Source: JACVRW01 sp963716215
Lineage (GTDB): Bacteria > Actinomycetota > Thermoleophilia > Solirubrobacterales > Thermoleophilaceae
Assembly (NCBI GenBank): GCA_963716215.1
Contig: OY970298.1
Span: 3,968,001-4,032,000, forward strand
Direction of reading: 5' to 3'
DNA: 64,000 bases
Program-made: the position numbers and the translations under genes
Notes under the pieces: model-generated
What the model saw: the letters and a program-made list of their open reading frames with translations, nothing else
Database searches by the model: none
Told to the model about the DNA's origin: nothing
Shown here: positions 54,914 to 63,186 of the stretch, piece by piece
How the letters are laid out: each line of letters starts with the position of its first letter
Position numbering within the stretch: position 1 is the first letter of the stretch

Positions 54914-55182
54914 GGCGCCAGCCGCTCATCGGCCGGCGGCCCGCACTTGCCGCCCTTGAAGCGCTCGACGTCATCGTCCATCAGGCGGCTGCGCTCGCAC
55001 AGGACCACTCGATCGGCGGCGCGGTACGGGATGAACCAGACGCCGGTTCCCGTCGCCTCCGGAAGTCCGTAGCGACGGGCCGCTAGGGGCGTGAGCTGGT
55101 CGATGAGCCAGCCGAGTGCTTCCACTGTGTCGGCCGAGAAGCCTTGCTTCTCGAAGCACGGGTGCAGCTCGTTCTTGGACAT
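54829..55182 (-). CDS. Hypothetical protein, possibly the N-terminal part of the VOC protein
   Basis: 117 codons starting MSKNELHPCFEKQGFSADTV. The part up to CDPEH looks like real protein (GVWFIPYRAADRVVLCERSRLMDDD); the last 25 residues are low-quality Ser/Arg/Thr-rich sequence that overlaps the VOC frame. One missing base near 54897 would fuse CDPEHPRWLRLAVDGDQVYLVED into a single gene with the VOC part. No family recognised. Confidence 0.4.
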   Translation of the reverse strand: MSKNELHPCFEKQGFSADTVEALGWLIDQLTPLAARRYGLPEATGTGVWFIPYRAADRVVLCERSRLMDDDVERFKGGKCGPPADERLAPCDPEHRAGCGWPSTATRSTSSRTSRRP

Positions 55183-55193
55183 GACGAGCAGAT

Positions 55194-55856
55194 TTGGTCT
55201 TGAGTCGGAGCGAAACGCCCGTCATTTCGTCTTGTCCGTCTGCTCCATGCAGGGTGCCCCCGCTCCTAGCAGACTTTTCGAAAATGCCGGAGTTTGCGGA
55301 CTTTCTCGATCCGACCGACAGGTCGAAAATCCGATTGATGCCCAGACGGCTTGTCGCGCCGGTGGATGCCCGAAGCGGGGAGCGACCGAATCTCCGCGCC
55401 AGGAAGTGGACGGCGGCTCACCGACGCCAGGAATATCTGCGGCTCCGCAGTCAGGGGCTCACGTACGACGAGATCGCCCGCCGGCTTGGGGTCAGCTCCT
55501 CCACGGTCCGAAGAGTCGTGACGCGATATCTAGAGAGGCTCGCCACCGAGACGAGCAGAAACGCCGCGCAACTAGTCGAGCTCGAGCTGGTGCGGCTCGA
55601 CGAACTTGAGGCCCTGCTGCGTCCGAAGGCGCTAGCTGGACACCTCGGGGCCGTGGACCGGCTCCTAAAGGTTGCGGAGCGGCGGGCAAAGCTCCTCGGC
55701 ATCGAGGCGCCGCGCCGGCACCGCCATGAGATGACGATCCTCGATCCGGCGATCGATCCTGAGGAGATCGAGCGCATGACCGAAGCATGGATCAACTCCG
55801 GAGGCCCGATCGTCGACGGAGAAGCCGTCGAGGAACCGCCTGCGCTCGCGCCCTGA
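55194..55856 (+). CDS. HTH protein resembling phage terminase small subunit-type proteins
   Basis: Up to 220 residues; the true start may be the Met at 55338 (MPRRLVAPVDARSGERP), as no good ribosome site marks the upstream ones. A resolvase/Sigma70-like HTH (LRSQGLTYDEIARRLGVSSSTVRRVV) is followed by a helical region (LVRLDELEALLRPKALAGHLGAVDRLLKVAERRAKLLGI) that I associate with phage small-terminase or HTH proteins. It stands alone between a broken gene and tRNA-fMet. No other phage genes are nearby, so it may be a remnant or a domesticated regulator. Confidence 0.6.
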   Translation: MVLSRSETPVISSCPSAPCRVPPLLADFSKMPEFADFLDPTDRSKIRLMPRRLVAPVDARSGERPNLRARKWTAAHRRQEYLRLRSQGLTYDEIARRLGVSSSTVRRVVTRYLERLATETSRNAAQLVELELVRLDELEALLRPKALAGHLGAVDRLLKVAERRAKLLGIEAPRRHRHEMTILDPAIDPEEIERMTEAWINSGGPIVDGEAVEEPPALAP

Positions 55857-56115
55857 AGGCGGCAACTAACAGCGTGGCGGTTGCAGGGAGCCGTGCAACG
55901 CCTAGTTGCGCAGACTTCCCCGGACACACCCTTGCTCTCTCCACCCGACGCCAACGTGGACGCCATCTAGCGGCACCCTGCATAGAGCAGGCCCCTCCGC
56001 GTCTACGCACCGACTGCTCGGTGCTGGCCCGATGGCGCGCCTTGGATGCCCCGGCTTTGGTACCCGCGTGGTACCTCGGCCCTCGGCCGCGGAGCTCCCC
56101 TAGGAACTAGAAAGA
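55857..56115. other. Intergenic stretch, nothing recognised
   Basis: About 260 bases between the HTH gene and the terminator of tRNA-fMet. I see no convincing gene, repeat or attachment-site duplicate of the tRNA end. Confidence 0.5.
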
Positions 56116-56129
56116 CCCGCCTTTGCGGG
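56116..56129 (-). terminator. Terminator hairpin after tRNA-fMet
   Basis: CCCGC-CTTT-GCGGG hairpin just beyond the tRNA 3' end; in the tRNA direction it is followed by TCTTTCTAGTT, a short U-rich tract. Fits a Rho-independent terminator. Confidence 0.6.
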
Positions 56130-56141
56130 CCTTTCCGTGAG

Positions 56142-56215
<74 letters not shown>

Positions 56216-56287
56216 CCGTAGGCAGACGAATCTAGCAGCCGGCTTTGGGGCGTCAAGCCGGGAACGCGGGCGTTCACCCCGGACGCA

Positions 56288-56318
56288 CAGACGCCCCGCA
56301 GGGGGTGCGGGGCGTCTG
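56288..56318 (-). terminator. Strong 12-bp hairpin terminator
   Basis: CAGACGCCCCGC and its perfect complement around a seven-base loop, 38 bases past the stop of the repeat protein gene and between it and tRNA-fMet. No T-tract follows, as is common for high-GC actinobacterial terminators. Confidence 0.65.
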
Positions 56319-56356
56319 GTGTGGTGCCGGAGGGCCAGTGGCCCCACGCTCGAGGA

Positions 56357-56812
56357 CTACGGGTTGCGCAGCGCGCTCGCCGGGCCGTGCGGGTCGGTGC
56401 GCTGGGCGACGGCCGCGTCCTCATCGGACGAGCTGGCCTTGGAGCCGCGCAGCTCGAGACCGCTGGACTGCGAGATCGCGGCGGCGGTGGCCGCCTCGTT
56501 CACGCCCTGAGCCTCGACGCCCGTCTGGGGGGAGATCGCGGCTGCGGTGGCGGACTCGTTCTTGCCGGGGATCGTGGCCGCTGTGGGCGGCGCGATCGCG
56601 GCGGCGGTTGCCGACTCGTTCTTGCCGGGGATGTCCGCGGCGTTCGGGCTGGGCTGCTCGACGACGATGACCCTCGAGGACGTCGTCGTGTCCGTGTTGT
56701 CGATCAGGGCGTAGGCACCGGTCGCGATGCCGGCCCCGACCAGGAGGGCGACCAGGGGGGCCGCCATCGTCTTGCGGGAACGGACCTGGGGAAGGCGCGC
56801 TGCATATTCCAT
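56357..56812 (-). CDS. Membrane-anchored protein with three 20-residue repeats
   Basis: 151 residues from ATG 56812, preceded by GGAGG at seven bases. A short basic N-terminus, one membrane helix (APLVALLVGAGIATGAYALI, about residues 18-38) and an exported tail. The tail holds three tandem 20-residue repeats with the core GKNESATAAAI / GKNESATAAAI / GVNEAATAAAI, then a Ser/Asp-rich end. Helix-forming Ala repeats outside the membrane suggest a structural or binding role. No family recognised. Confidence 0.7.
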   Translation of the reverse strand: MEYAARLPQVRSRKTMAAPLVALLVGAGIATGAYALIDNTDTTTSSRVIVVEQPSPNAADIPGKNESATAAAIAPPTAATIPGKNESATAAAISPQTGVEAQGVNEAATAAAISQSSGLELRGSKASSSDEDAAVAQRTDPHGPASALRNP

Positions 56813-56884
56813 TTGTGACCTCCAAGGCCCCACCTGTGCGAGTCGCGTCGGGGAGACCAGATCGAATGGAGAAGTTCTAACCCC

Positions 56885-56898
56885 GTGCGGATCCGCAC
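56885..56898. promoter_or_regulatory. Perfect 14-bp palindrome in divergent promoter region
   Basis: GTGCGGATCCGCAC lies between the repeat-protein gene (start 56812) and the ArsC-like gene (start 56949). Two direct CGTCACA repeats (56910 and 56927, 17 bases apart) follow on the right. A regulator-binding site is likely; the protein is unknown. Confidence 0.45.
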
Positions 56899-56948
56899 AA
56901 GGCGACGCTCGTCACACTTGGAGCTACGTCACAGATACGGTCCCGTCC

Positions 56949-57302
56949 ATGGCCGAACTGACCGTCTACGAGAAACGCACCTGCACGACCTGTCGCAACC
57001 TCGCCGAGCTGCTCGAGGCCCGCGGGATCGAGTTCGAGCGCGTGGACTTCCACGTCGAGCCGCTGCCCGAGGCTGAGCTGCGCGAGCTCGTGCGCAAGGC
57101 CGGAGTGCCGGCTCGGACCCTGTTCCGCGCCCGCGAGCCCGTGTACTCCGAGCTGGGTCTCGGCGAGCGCGAGGTCGACGACGACGAAGCGATTCGGCTG
57201 ATGGCGACCCACCCCCAGCTGCTCCAGCGACCGGTTGTCGTGCGCGGCGAGCGCGCCGTGCTGGCGCGACCCGTGGAGCGCGTGAACGAGCTCTTCGAAT
57301 GA
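56949..57302 (+). CDS. ArsC/Spx-family thioredoxin-fold protein
   Basis: 117 residues. VYEKRTCTTCRNLAELLEARG has the CxxC-R-N pattern of the ArsC/Spx family, followed by IEFERVDFHVEPLPEAELREL and the cis-Pro block LQRPVVVRG. It is likely a reductase or redox-sensitive regulator rather than a proven arsenate reductase, since the ArsC catalytic surroundings are not conserved. It overlaps the ppx start as ATGA. Confidence 0.88.
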   Translation: MAELTVYEKRTCTTCRNLAELLEARGIEFERVDFHVEPLPEAELRELVRKAGVPARTLFRAREPVYSELGLGEREVDDDEAIRLMATHPQLLQRPVVVRGERAVLARPVERVNELFE

Positions 57303-58215
57303 GGGTCGGCGTCGTCGACATCGGCACCAACTCCACGCGTCTCCTGATCGCCGACGCGAAAGGCCAGCAGATCGAGGAGCTCGAGCGGCGCACGACGGTG
57401 ACCCGGCTCGGCGAGGGCCTGGAGGAGAGCGGTCGCCTGTCCGACGACGCGATGGCGCGGGTCTCCGACGCGCTGGGCGAGTACCGCCGGCTGCTCGACG
57501 AGCATCGGCGCCGAGCGCGTCGTCGCGGTATCCACCAGCGCGATGCGCGACGCCGCCAACGGTCCCGCGTTCCGCGACGAGATCCGCGCTCGCTTCGACA
57601 TCGACGCCCGCACGATCTCCGGCGACGAGGAGGCCCGACTGACCTTCCTCGGCGCCACCGCCGGCCGTGCCGACGCCTCCGAGACGCTCGTGATCGACAT
57701 CGGCGGCGGCAGCACCGAGTACGTCGTCGGCCAACCGGGCGCCGAGCCGGATTTCCACATCTCCACGCGTATGGGCTCGGTGCGGCACACCGAGCGCCAC
57801 CTCCCCGGGGACCCGCCCGGCCCCGCGGAGCTGGCCGCGCTGGCCGGCGATGCCCGCTCGATCATCGACGCCGACGTGCCAGCCGGCGTGCGCGAGCGTG
57901 TGGAGCAGGGCATCGCCGTCGCCGGTACCGCCACCTCGCTCGCCGCGATCGACCTCGAGCTGGACCCCTACGACCCCGAGCGCGTCCACGGTCACCGCGT
58001 GAGCCTGGATACCTGCGAGCGGATCGTCGCGCGCCTGGCCGCGCTGACCGTCGCCGAGCGTCGCGAGGTCGACCGGCCTGCATCCCGACCGCGCGCCCAC
58101 GATCGTGGCGGGCGCCGTGATCCTGCTCGAGTCGCTGCGCGCCTTCGGCCTGGACTCGGTCGAGGTCAGCGAGACCGACATCCTGCACGGCGCCGCACTG
58201 GCCCCCTCAAGATGA
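57299..58215 (+). CDS. Ppx/GppA exopolyphosphatase-family protein, two frameshifts
   Basis: About 304 residues when repaired. The N-terminal VGVVDIGTNSTRLLIAD is the phosphate-1 motif of the ASKHA fold. After an extra base near 57503 the frame continues SAMRDAANG, ISGDEEARLTFLGA and LVIDIGGGSTEYVVG (phosphate-2). A second extra base near 58072 leads to TGLHPDRAPTIVAGAVILLE and the end at 58215. The family hydrolyses polyphosphate or pppGpp. It is translationally coupled to the ArsC-like gene. Confidence 0.88.
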
Positions 58216-58242
58216 AGGCGCCGGCATCATGCCGGCGCCTTC
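58214..58242 (+). terminator. 13-bp perfect hairpin after ppx
   Basis: GAAGGCGCCGGCA and its exact complement around a TCA loop, beginning inside the ppx stop codon. It is followed by AAAAA rather than T, so it is a stem-type terminator or mRNA-stabilising hairpin. Confidence 0.6.
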
Positions 58243-58406
58243 AAAAACGGCCCCATCAGGACGGGCAGGGGTACGTGCCTTGAAAGGGCCTTGCGGTTCG
58301 GACGGCGGGAGGCGCCGATACGATGCGGCTTCGCCCGAACCTATGTACCGAGTGACGGCCGACGGGTTGGCCGCACGGCAAACATCACCCAGCGCGCGCA
58401 ACTATA

Positions 58407-58433
58407 ACCCCTTTGGTAGCGCTTGAAAAGGGT
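58407..58433 (-). terminator. Weak terminator hairpin after the ThDP enzyme gene
   Basis: An imperfect ACCCCTTT / AAAAGGGT stem around about eleven bases, lying about 28 bases beyond the stop at 58461. Leftward it is followed by TTATAGTT. Modest support only. Confidence 0.35.
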
Positions 58434-58460
58434 GTAGCGGTACCTGCGTATACAGAAGGG

Positions 58461-60119
58461 CTAGGCCAGGTTGGCCTTGCGGGGATACACGACCTCGGGG
58501 TCGGTCAGCACGTTGACCAACGCAGGCTTTCCAGATGCGAAGGCGCGTTCCAGCGCCGGCCGCAGTTGGTCTGGCCGCTCGACCAGCTCGCCGTGTCCGC
58601 CAAACGCGCGCACGACCTCGTCGTAGCGGCAGCCTGGCTGCAGCTCGGCCGCCACCGAGTACCCGTAGAGGAACTCCATCGGGTGCTTCTCCAGCGCCCA
58701 GATCCCGTTGTTGCCCATCACGCCCACGATCGGCAGGCCGTGGCGCACGAAGCTGTCGAACTCCATCCCGGCGAACCCGAACGCGCCGTCGCCAAGCAGC
58801 AGGCAAACCTGCCGGTCGGGGTGCGCGACCTTCGCCGCCAGCGCGTAGCCCGGGCCGGAGCCGAGGCACCCGTAGGGACCGGGGTCCATCCAGCAGCCCG
58901 GCTCGTAGGTCTCGATCACGCGGCCGGCGAACGAGACGAAGTCGCCGCCGTCGCCGATCACGATCGCGTCGCGGTCCAGCACCTGGCCGAGCTCGTGGTA
59001 CACGCGCAGGGGGTGCAGCGGCGCGCGGTCGTCGTTCAGGTCGGCCTGCTCGCCGGCCCGGCGCTCGTTCTCGATCTCACGCAGCTCGCTCGCCCAGGCG
59101 CTGCGCTCCGGGCCTCCGGCGGCCCCCTCGCGCAGCGCGTCCAGCGTCGCCGCGACGCCGCCGTACAGCTCGGCTGCGACCTCACGCGGGTGCGGGCGCT
59201 CCGGCGGCGCCGAGCCGAGCACCACGACCTGGGTCTCGTCGCCGAACGAACCGCCGAAACCGAGCCGGAAGTCCATCGGCACCCCGACCACCAACGCCAG
59301 ATCCGCGCCCTTGAGCCCCGCGCCGCGGGCGCGCGAGAAGAACATCGGGTGGTCGGCCGGCACGCAACCGCGCGCGAGCCCGTTCAGGAACACCGGGATC
59401 GAGAGCTCCTCGCAGAGGCGCACGAGCGCCTGCTCGCCGCGCGACCAGTAGAGCCCGGTGCCGGCCATCACGACCGGCTTGCTCGCACCACGCAACAGCT
59501 CGGCCGCGCGGTCGAGCGCGTCGCCGTCGGCCGCCGGAGTCAGCAGCGGGTCGGGCAGCGACGCCGGGGCGTTCGCGTCGGCGTCGGACTCCATGAAGAC
59601 CTGGTCGAGCGGGAAGTCGAGGAAGGCCGGGCCGGTCGGCGGCTCGACCGCCGCGGCCAGCGCCTCGTCGATCAGCGCCGGAATGTCGGCGGTGGTCTGC
59701 GCGGTGCGCGCGAGCTTGGTCACCGGCTCGACGAACGGGATGTGGTCGATCTCCTGAAGCGAGCCCTGTCCCCACCGGAAGGCGGGAGCGCGCCCACCGA
59801 GCACGATCATCGGCGATCCGTTCTGCAGCGCCGATGCCATGCCGCTCATCCCGTTGGTCACGCCCGGGCCGGCCGTCAGCGCGGCTACGCCGGGCTCGCG
59901 CGTGGCCTTCGCCCAGCCTTCGGCCGCGAACGCCGCCGACTGCTCGTGACGAACGTCGACGATGTCCACGCCCTCCTCGCGACAGCCGTCGTAGATCGAG
60001 AAGAGATGCCCGCCAGACAGGGTGAACAGCTTCGACACACCGTGTGCCTTGAGGCGCTTCGCGACCAGCCTGCCGCCGTGCAACTCGGTGCCCTGCTCCG
60101 TCTCCGCCGGCGTAGTCAT
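58461..60119 (-). CDS. Thiamine-diphosphate-dependent acetolactate-synthase-like enzyme
   Basis: 552 residues from ATG 60119. The catalytic Glu lies in VDVRHEQSAAFAAEGWAK, the FAD-site-like middle domain follows (KPVVMAGTGLYWSRGEQAL), and the ThDP-Mg motif GDGAFGFAGMEFDSF...NN is intact. Related to the acetolactate synthase/benzoylformate decarboxylase/oxalyl-CoA decarboxylase family. No ilvN-like small subunit is nearby, so a catabolic decarboxylase or lyase role is as likely as acetolactate synthesis. Confidence 0.9.
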   Translation of the reverse strand: MTTPAETEQGTELHGGRLVAKRLKAHGVSKLFTLSGGHLFSIYDGCREEGVDIVDVRHEQSAAFAAEGWAKATREPGVAALTAGPGVTNGMSGMASALQNGSPMIVLGGRAPAFRWGQGSLQEIDHIPFVEPVTKLARTAQTTADIPALIDEALAAAVEPPTGPAFLDFPLDQVFMESDADANAPASLPDPLLTPAADGDALDRAAELLRGASKPVVMAGTGLYWSRGEQALVRLCEELSIPVFLNGLARGCVPADHPMFFSRARGAGLKGADLALVVGVPMDFRLGFGGSFGDETQVVVLGSAPPERPHPREVAAELYGGVAATLDALREGAAGGPERSAWASELREIENERRAGEQADLNDDRAPLHPLRVYHELGQVLDRDAIVIGDGGDFVSFAGRVIETYEPGCWMDPGPYGCLGSGPGYALAAKVAHPDRQVCLLLGDGAFGFAGMEFDSFVRHGLPIVGVMGNNGIWALEKHPMEFLYGYSVAAELQPGCRYDEVVRAFGGHGELVERPDQLRPALERAFASGKPALVNVLTDPEVVYPRKANLA

Positions 60120-60164
60120 GACGGGTGCGAGCCTAGTCGATCGGGTATACACCGGGCCTCAGTA

Positions 60165-61043
60165 ATGGTGTCCCTCGACGGCGACTTCCACGGCACCTTC
60201 CCCTTCGACGCGCGCTACGTGAGGGCGGGCGACACGAGGCTGCACTATGTCGACGAGGGCCCGGCCGAGGCCGCCCCGCTGCTGTTCGTGCACGGCAACC
60301 CGACCTGGAGCTACCTGTGGCGGCGGCAGATCGCCGCGCTCGCCCCGAAGGGGCATCGCTGCATCGCGTTCGACCACATGGGATTCGGGCGCTCGGACAA
60401 GCCGCGCCAGCTGTCGGCCTACTCGCTGCAGCGACACGTGGACAACATGGTCGCGCTGATCGAGGCGCTGGATCTCCGGGAGGTGACGCTGATCGCACAC
60501 GACTGGGGCGGCCCGATCGGCCTCGGCGCCCTGCTCGAACGCTCCGACCGCCTCAAGGCCGTGGTGCTGATGAACACCTGGGCCTGGGAGCTCCCCAGCT
60601 TCCTGCCCCCGTTCCTGCGGGAGTTCCGGACAGAGGGCCTCGGCGAGATCCTCGCGCTAGGGGGGAACCTGTTCGTGGAATCGATCCCCGGCGGCATGCA
60701 CCGCCGCGATACCGACCCGCTGATGATGGAGGCCTACCGGGCGCCGTTCCCCGACTACTGGTCACGCGCGGGCACGCTCGCCTTCCAGCGCGACATCCCC
60801 CTCACCGAGCGCGACCGCAGCGCACCGGCGATGGCGGCCATCCAGGAGCGGCTGCCGTCGCTCGCGGTGCCCGTGCTGCTCGTGTGGGGAATGCGCGACC
60901 CGGTCTTCCAGCCCGTCTTCCTCGAGCAGTGGCGCGAGCTGTTCCCGGACGCCGAGACGGTCGAGGTCGCCGACGCGTCTCACTTCCTCGTCGAGGACGA
61001 GCCCGACGCGGTGACCGCCGCTATTGAGGGTTTCCTGCGCTGA
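60165..61043 (+). CDS. Haloalkane-dehalogenase-like alpha/beta hydrolase
   Basis: 292 residues from ATG 60165. The nucleophile is Asp followed by Trp (LIAHDWGGPIGL), the oxyanion block is FVHGNPTWSYLWRR, the acid lies in VWGMRDPVFQP and the His in ADASHFLVEDEP. Asp nucleophile, halide-binding Asn (HGNP) and Trp (HDW), with a late Asp as acid, fit the HLD-III subgroup. It hydrolyses C-halogen bonds if the assignment holds; some relatives have other or no known substrates. Divergent from the ThDP gene by 45 bases. Confidence 0.82.
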   Translation: MVSLDGDFHGTFPFDARYVRAGDTRLHYVDEGPAEAAPLLFVHGNPTWSYLWRRQIAALAPKGHRCIAFDHMGFGRSDKPRQLSAYSLQRHVDNMVALIEALDLREVTLIAHDWGGPIGLGALLERSDRLKAVVLMNTWAWELPSFLPPFLREFRTEGLGEILALGGNLFVESIPGGMHRRDTDPLMMEAYRAPFPDYWSRAGTLAFQRDIPLTERDRSAPAMAAIQERLPSLAVPVLLVWGMRDPVFQPVFLEQWRELFPDAETVEVADASHFLVEDEPDAVTAAIEGFLR

Positions 61044-63168
61044 CGCGCCGCGAGGCGGCTTCGATGCTCTCGACGTTGCGCGGCAGCACCTCAACGCGCA
61101 GGCGGTTGCCGAACACGACGTGCAGGACCACGCCGCCGAAGCGCTCGGCGAGCAGCTGAGCGTCGCGCTCGGCGTCCTCGATCTCGTGCTCGGGGAGCCC
61201 GCACGCCTCCAGGAATCGCCGTGCGATCGGCCCCTCGAGCTCGCGCGTGGACAGCTCGAGCTGCTCGGTGCGGAACAGGCCGGCGGTGACCCCGGCAGTC
61301 GGCGTGACGACCACCGCGGCCATGTCGTCCGACAGGACGTTGGCCTCTGCGGCCACGCTCTCGATCAGGCGGCGCGCCGTCGCGTCGTCGCCGATCTCCG
61401 CCAGTAGCTCGGTGAGACGCTCGCGGCCGAGGATGCCGTCCTGCGTGCGCGCCTCCACCAGGCCGTCCGTGAACAGGCAGGCGACCGCGCCCGGAACCAG
61501 CGGCACCGTCGTCTGGCGCAGGCCGGTGCGGACGCCCACGCCGATCGGGGGTGAGGACGCGGCAGTGATCGGATCGTGCGGGTCGGGCCCGACGACGATC
61601 GGCGAGGGATGGCCGGCGCTGGCGTACGTGAGCGAGCCCGTCTCGGGGTCGTGCACTGCCAGCAGCACCGTGGCGAAGTCGCCGCCGAGGTTGTCGTCGA
61701 TCACGCGGCCCGCCACCTGCAGCGCGACCCGCGGCTCGAGGCCGGCCTCGAGGTAGGCGCGCAGCGTGTAGCGCATGAATGCGGTGCGGGCGAGTGCGCC
61801 GCGCCCGTGGCCGGAGACGTCGCCGAGGATGAAGCCGACGCGCCCGCCCGTCAGCGGGAGCACGTCGTAGAAGTCGCCGCCCGCGCCGGGACCGTCGGCC
61901 GGCCGGTAGGCAACCGAGGTCAGCAGCGCGCCGACCTTGTCGGGCACCGGCGGCAGCAGCGCCGTCTGAAGCAGTCCGACCTCCTGGAGCAGCTCGCGGC
62001 GCTGGCGCGCGAGGCGCCGGGCGCGCAGCGCGGCCAACAGGTAGCCGATGCCGAGCATCACCGACAGCGCGGCGAGCGCGGCCAGCGCGGCCTTCAGCTC
62101 GTCGGGCACGACCTCGACCAGCCGGTCGACCGTGTTGGTCACGACGTTCGAGCCCTCGTCGCCGGATCCGGCGCCGCCGTCGTTCCCCTCGCCGTCGCCC
62201 TGGCCGCCACCGCCGCCGTCGCCGGCCGCGCCTTCGTCGCCCGGCGTGGCCTGGGCCAGCTCGGTGCCGGCCGGCAGCCCGCCCGCGCCATCGGCACCGG
62301 TGCCGCCGTTGGCGATCGCCCCGCCGTTGTTGCCGGCCGCGACGCCGAACTCGGCGGTGCGGTCCGGGCCGCCTCCGCCGTCGGGCTCGATGGTGTCCTC
62401 CATGCTGCCGAGCCCGGTGCCGACCGGGGCGTCGGGTGCGTCGGGACCTACCTCCGGCGGGTTCAGCGGATCGGGCTCGCCCCCGGTGTCTGGCGCCGGC
62501 GGCGTGACCTGCGGGAGGCCGCTCGGGTCGGGCGCCGGCTCCTCGACCTCGCTGTCGTCGATCGGGTCGTCGCCCTTGCTGCCGCCGCTCGGCGGAGTCA
62601 GGTCCTCGCCCTCCGCGTCGTCGGTCGGCGGGTTGTCGGGATCGGTCGTGCGGTTGCCGTCGCCCTTGTCGCCGCCGCTGGTCGGGTCCTCGACTTCGCC
62701 CTCGCCCGGATCGCCGGGAGCTTCCTCGCCCGTGCCCGGTTCCTCCTCACCGAGGCCGGGGGTCTCGCCCGCGCCGGGATCCTCACCGAGACCAGGGTCC
62801 TCGCCGGTGCCCGGGTCCTCGCCGGTGCCCGGGTCCTCGCCGGTGCCGGGGACCTCAGCGGGTGGGTCCGTGGTCGGGTCCTCGCCAACCGGGTCCTCGC
62901 CAACCGGCTCCCCCGTCGCCGGCGGTAGGTCGGCCACTTCGTCGTCGCCCGGATCCAAGCCCTGCTGGTCTCCGAGAACCGGCTCCTCGGCCGTCGGGGA
63001 CGGCTCGCTCTGAGGGGGCTCCGGGTTGCCGGCCTCGGCGCTGGCCAGCGGCCCGCTCGACCCGCCCGCCAGCAGCACGATCGCGATCGTGAAGAAGACG
63101 GCAATTGCCGTGCCGCCGCGAGCCGCGAGGAACCGCGCCTGCTGGCGCAGGAAGTGGGAGGGGGCCAC
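61021..63168 (-). CDS. Membrane-bound SpoIIE-type PP2C phosphatase with acidic extracellular region
   Basis: 715 residues from GTG 63168. Membrane helix about residues 20-41, then about 320 residues of Pro/Glu/Gly/Asp-rich low complexity with GTGEDP repeats, a second helix (about 370-392, LAALAALSVMLGIGYLLAAL), and a cytoplasmic SpoIIE/PP2C domain (GGDFYDVLPL, FILGDVSGHGRGALA, ASAGHPSPIVV, LFTDGLVEAR). The last about 95 residues are a further alpha/beta region. These phosphatases act on anti-sigma-factor antagonists. It follows the cyclase gene by 18 bases and overlaps the HLD-like gene tail to tail. Confidence 0.9.
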   Translation of the reverse strand: MAPSHFLRQQARFLAARGGTAIAVFFTIAIVLLAGGSSGPLASAEAGNPEPPQSEPSPTAEEPVLGDQQGLDPGDDEVADLPPATGEPVGEDPVGEDPTTDPPAEVPGTGEDPGTGEDPGTGEDPGLGEDPGAGETPGLGEEEPGTGEEAPGDPGEGEVEDPTSGGDKGDGNRTTDPDNPPTDDAEGEDLTPPSGGSKGDDPIDDSEVEEPAPDPSGLPQVTPPAPDTGGEPDPLNPPEVGPDAPDAPVGTGLGSMEDTIEPDGGGGPDRTAEFGVAAGNNGGAIANGGTGADGAGGLPAGTELAQATPGDEGAAGDGGGGGQGDGEGNDGGAGSGDEGSNVVTNTVDRLVEVVPDELKAALAALAALSVMLGIGYLLAALRARRLARQRRELLQEVGLLQTALLPPVPDKVGALLTSVAYRPADGPGAGGDFYDVLPLTGGRVGFILGDVSGHGRGALARTAFMRYTLRAYLEAGLEPRVALQVAGRVIDDNLGGDFATVLLAVHDPETGSLTYASAGHPSPIVVGPDPHDPITAASSPPIGVGVRTGLRQTTVPLVPGAVACLFTDGLVEARTQDGILGRERLTELLAEIGDDATARRLIESVAAEANVLSDDMAAVVVTPTAGVTAGLFRTEQLELSTRELEGPIARRFLEACGLPEHEIEDAERDAQLLAERFGGVVLHVVFGNRLRVEVLPRNVESIEAASRRVSAGNPQ

Positions 63169-63186
63169 GCTAGTTATGTCGGCTGA

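Noticed and set aside
55857..56141. Prophage attachment site next to tRNA-fMet
   Set aside because: No integrase, no second copy of the tRNA 3' end and no further phage genes were found in the window.
58413..60164. Long N-terminal extension of the haloalkane-dehalogenase-like frame
   Set aside because: It is the antisense of the ThDP enzyme gene. The alpha/beta hydrolase fold starts at ATG 60165.
62740..62910. Short direct repeats resembling a CRISPR or satellite array
   Set aside because: They are in-frame 15- and 18-base repeats encoding the GTGEDP/GEDP low-complexity region of the phosphatase, with no spacers.
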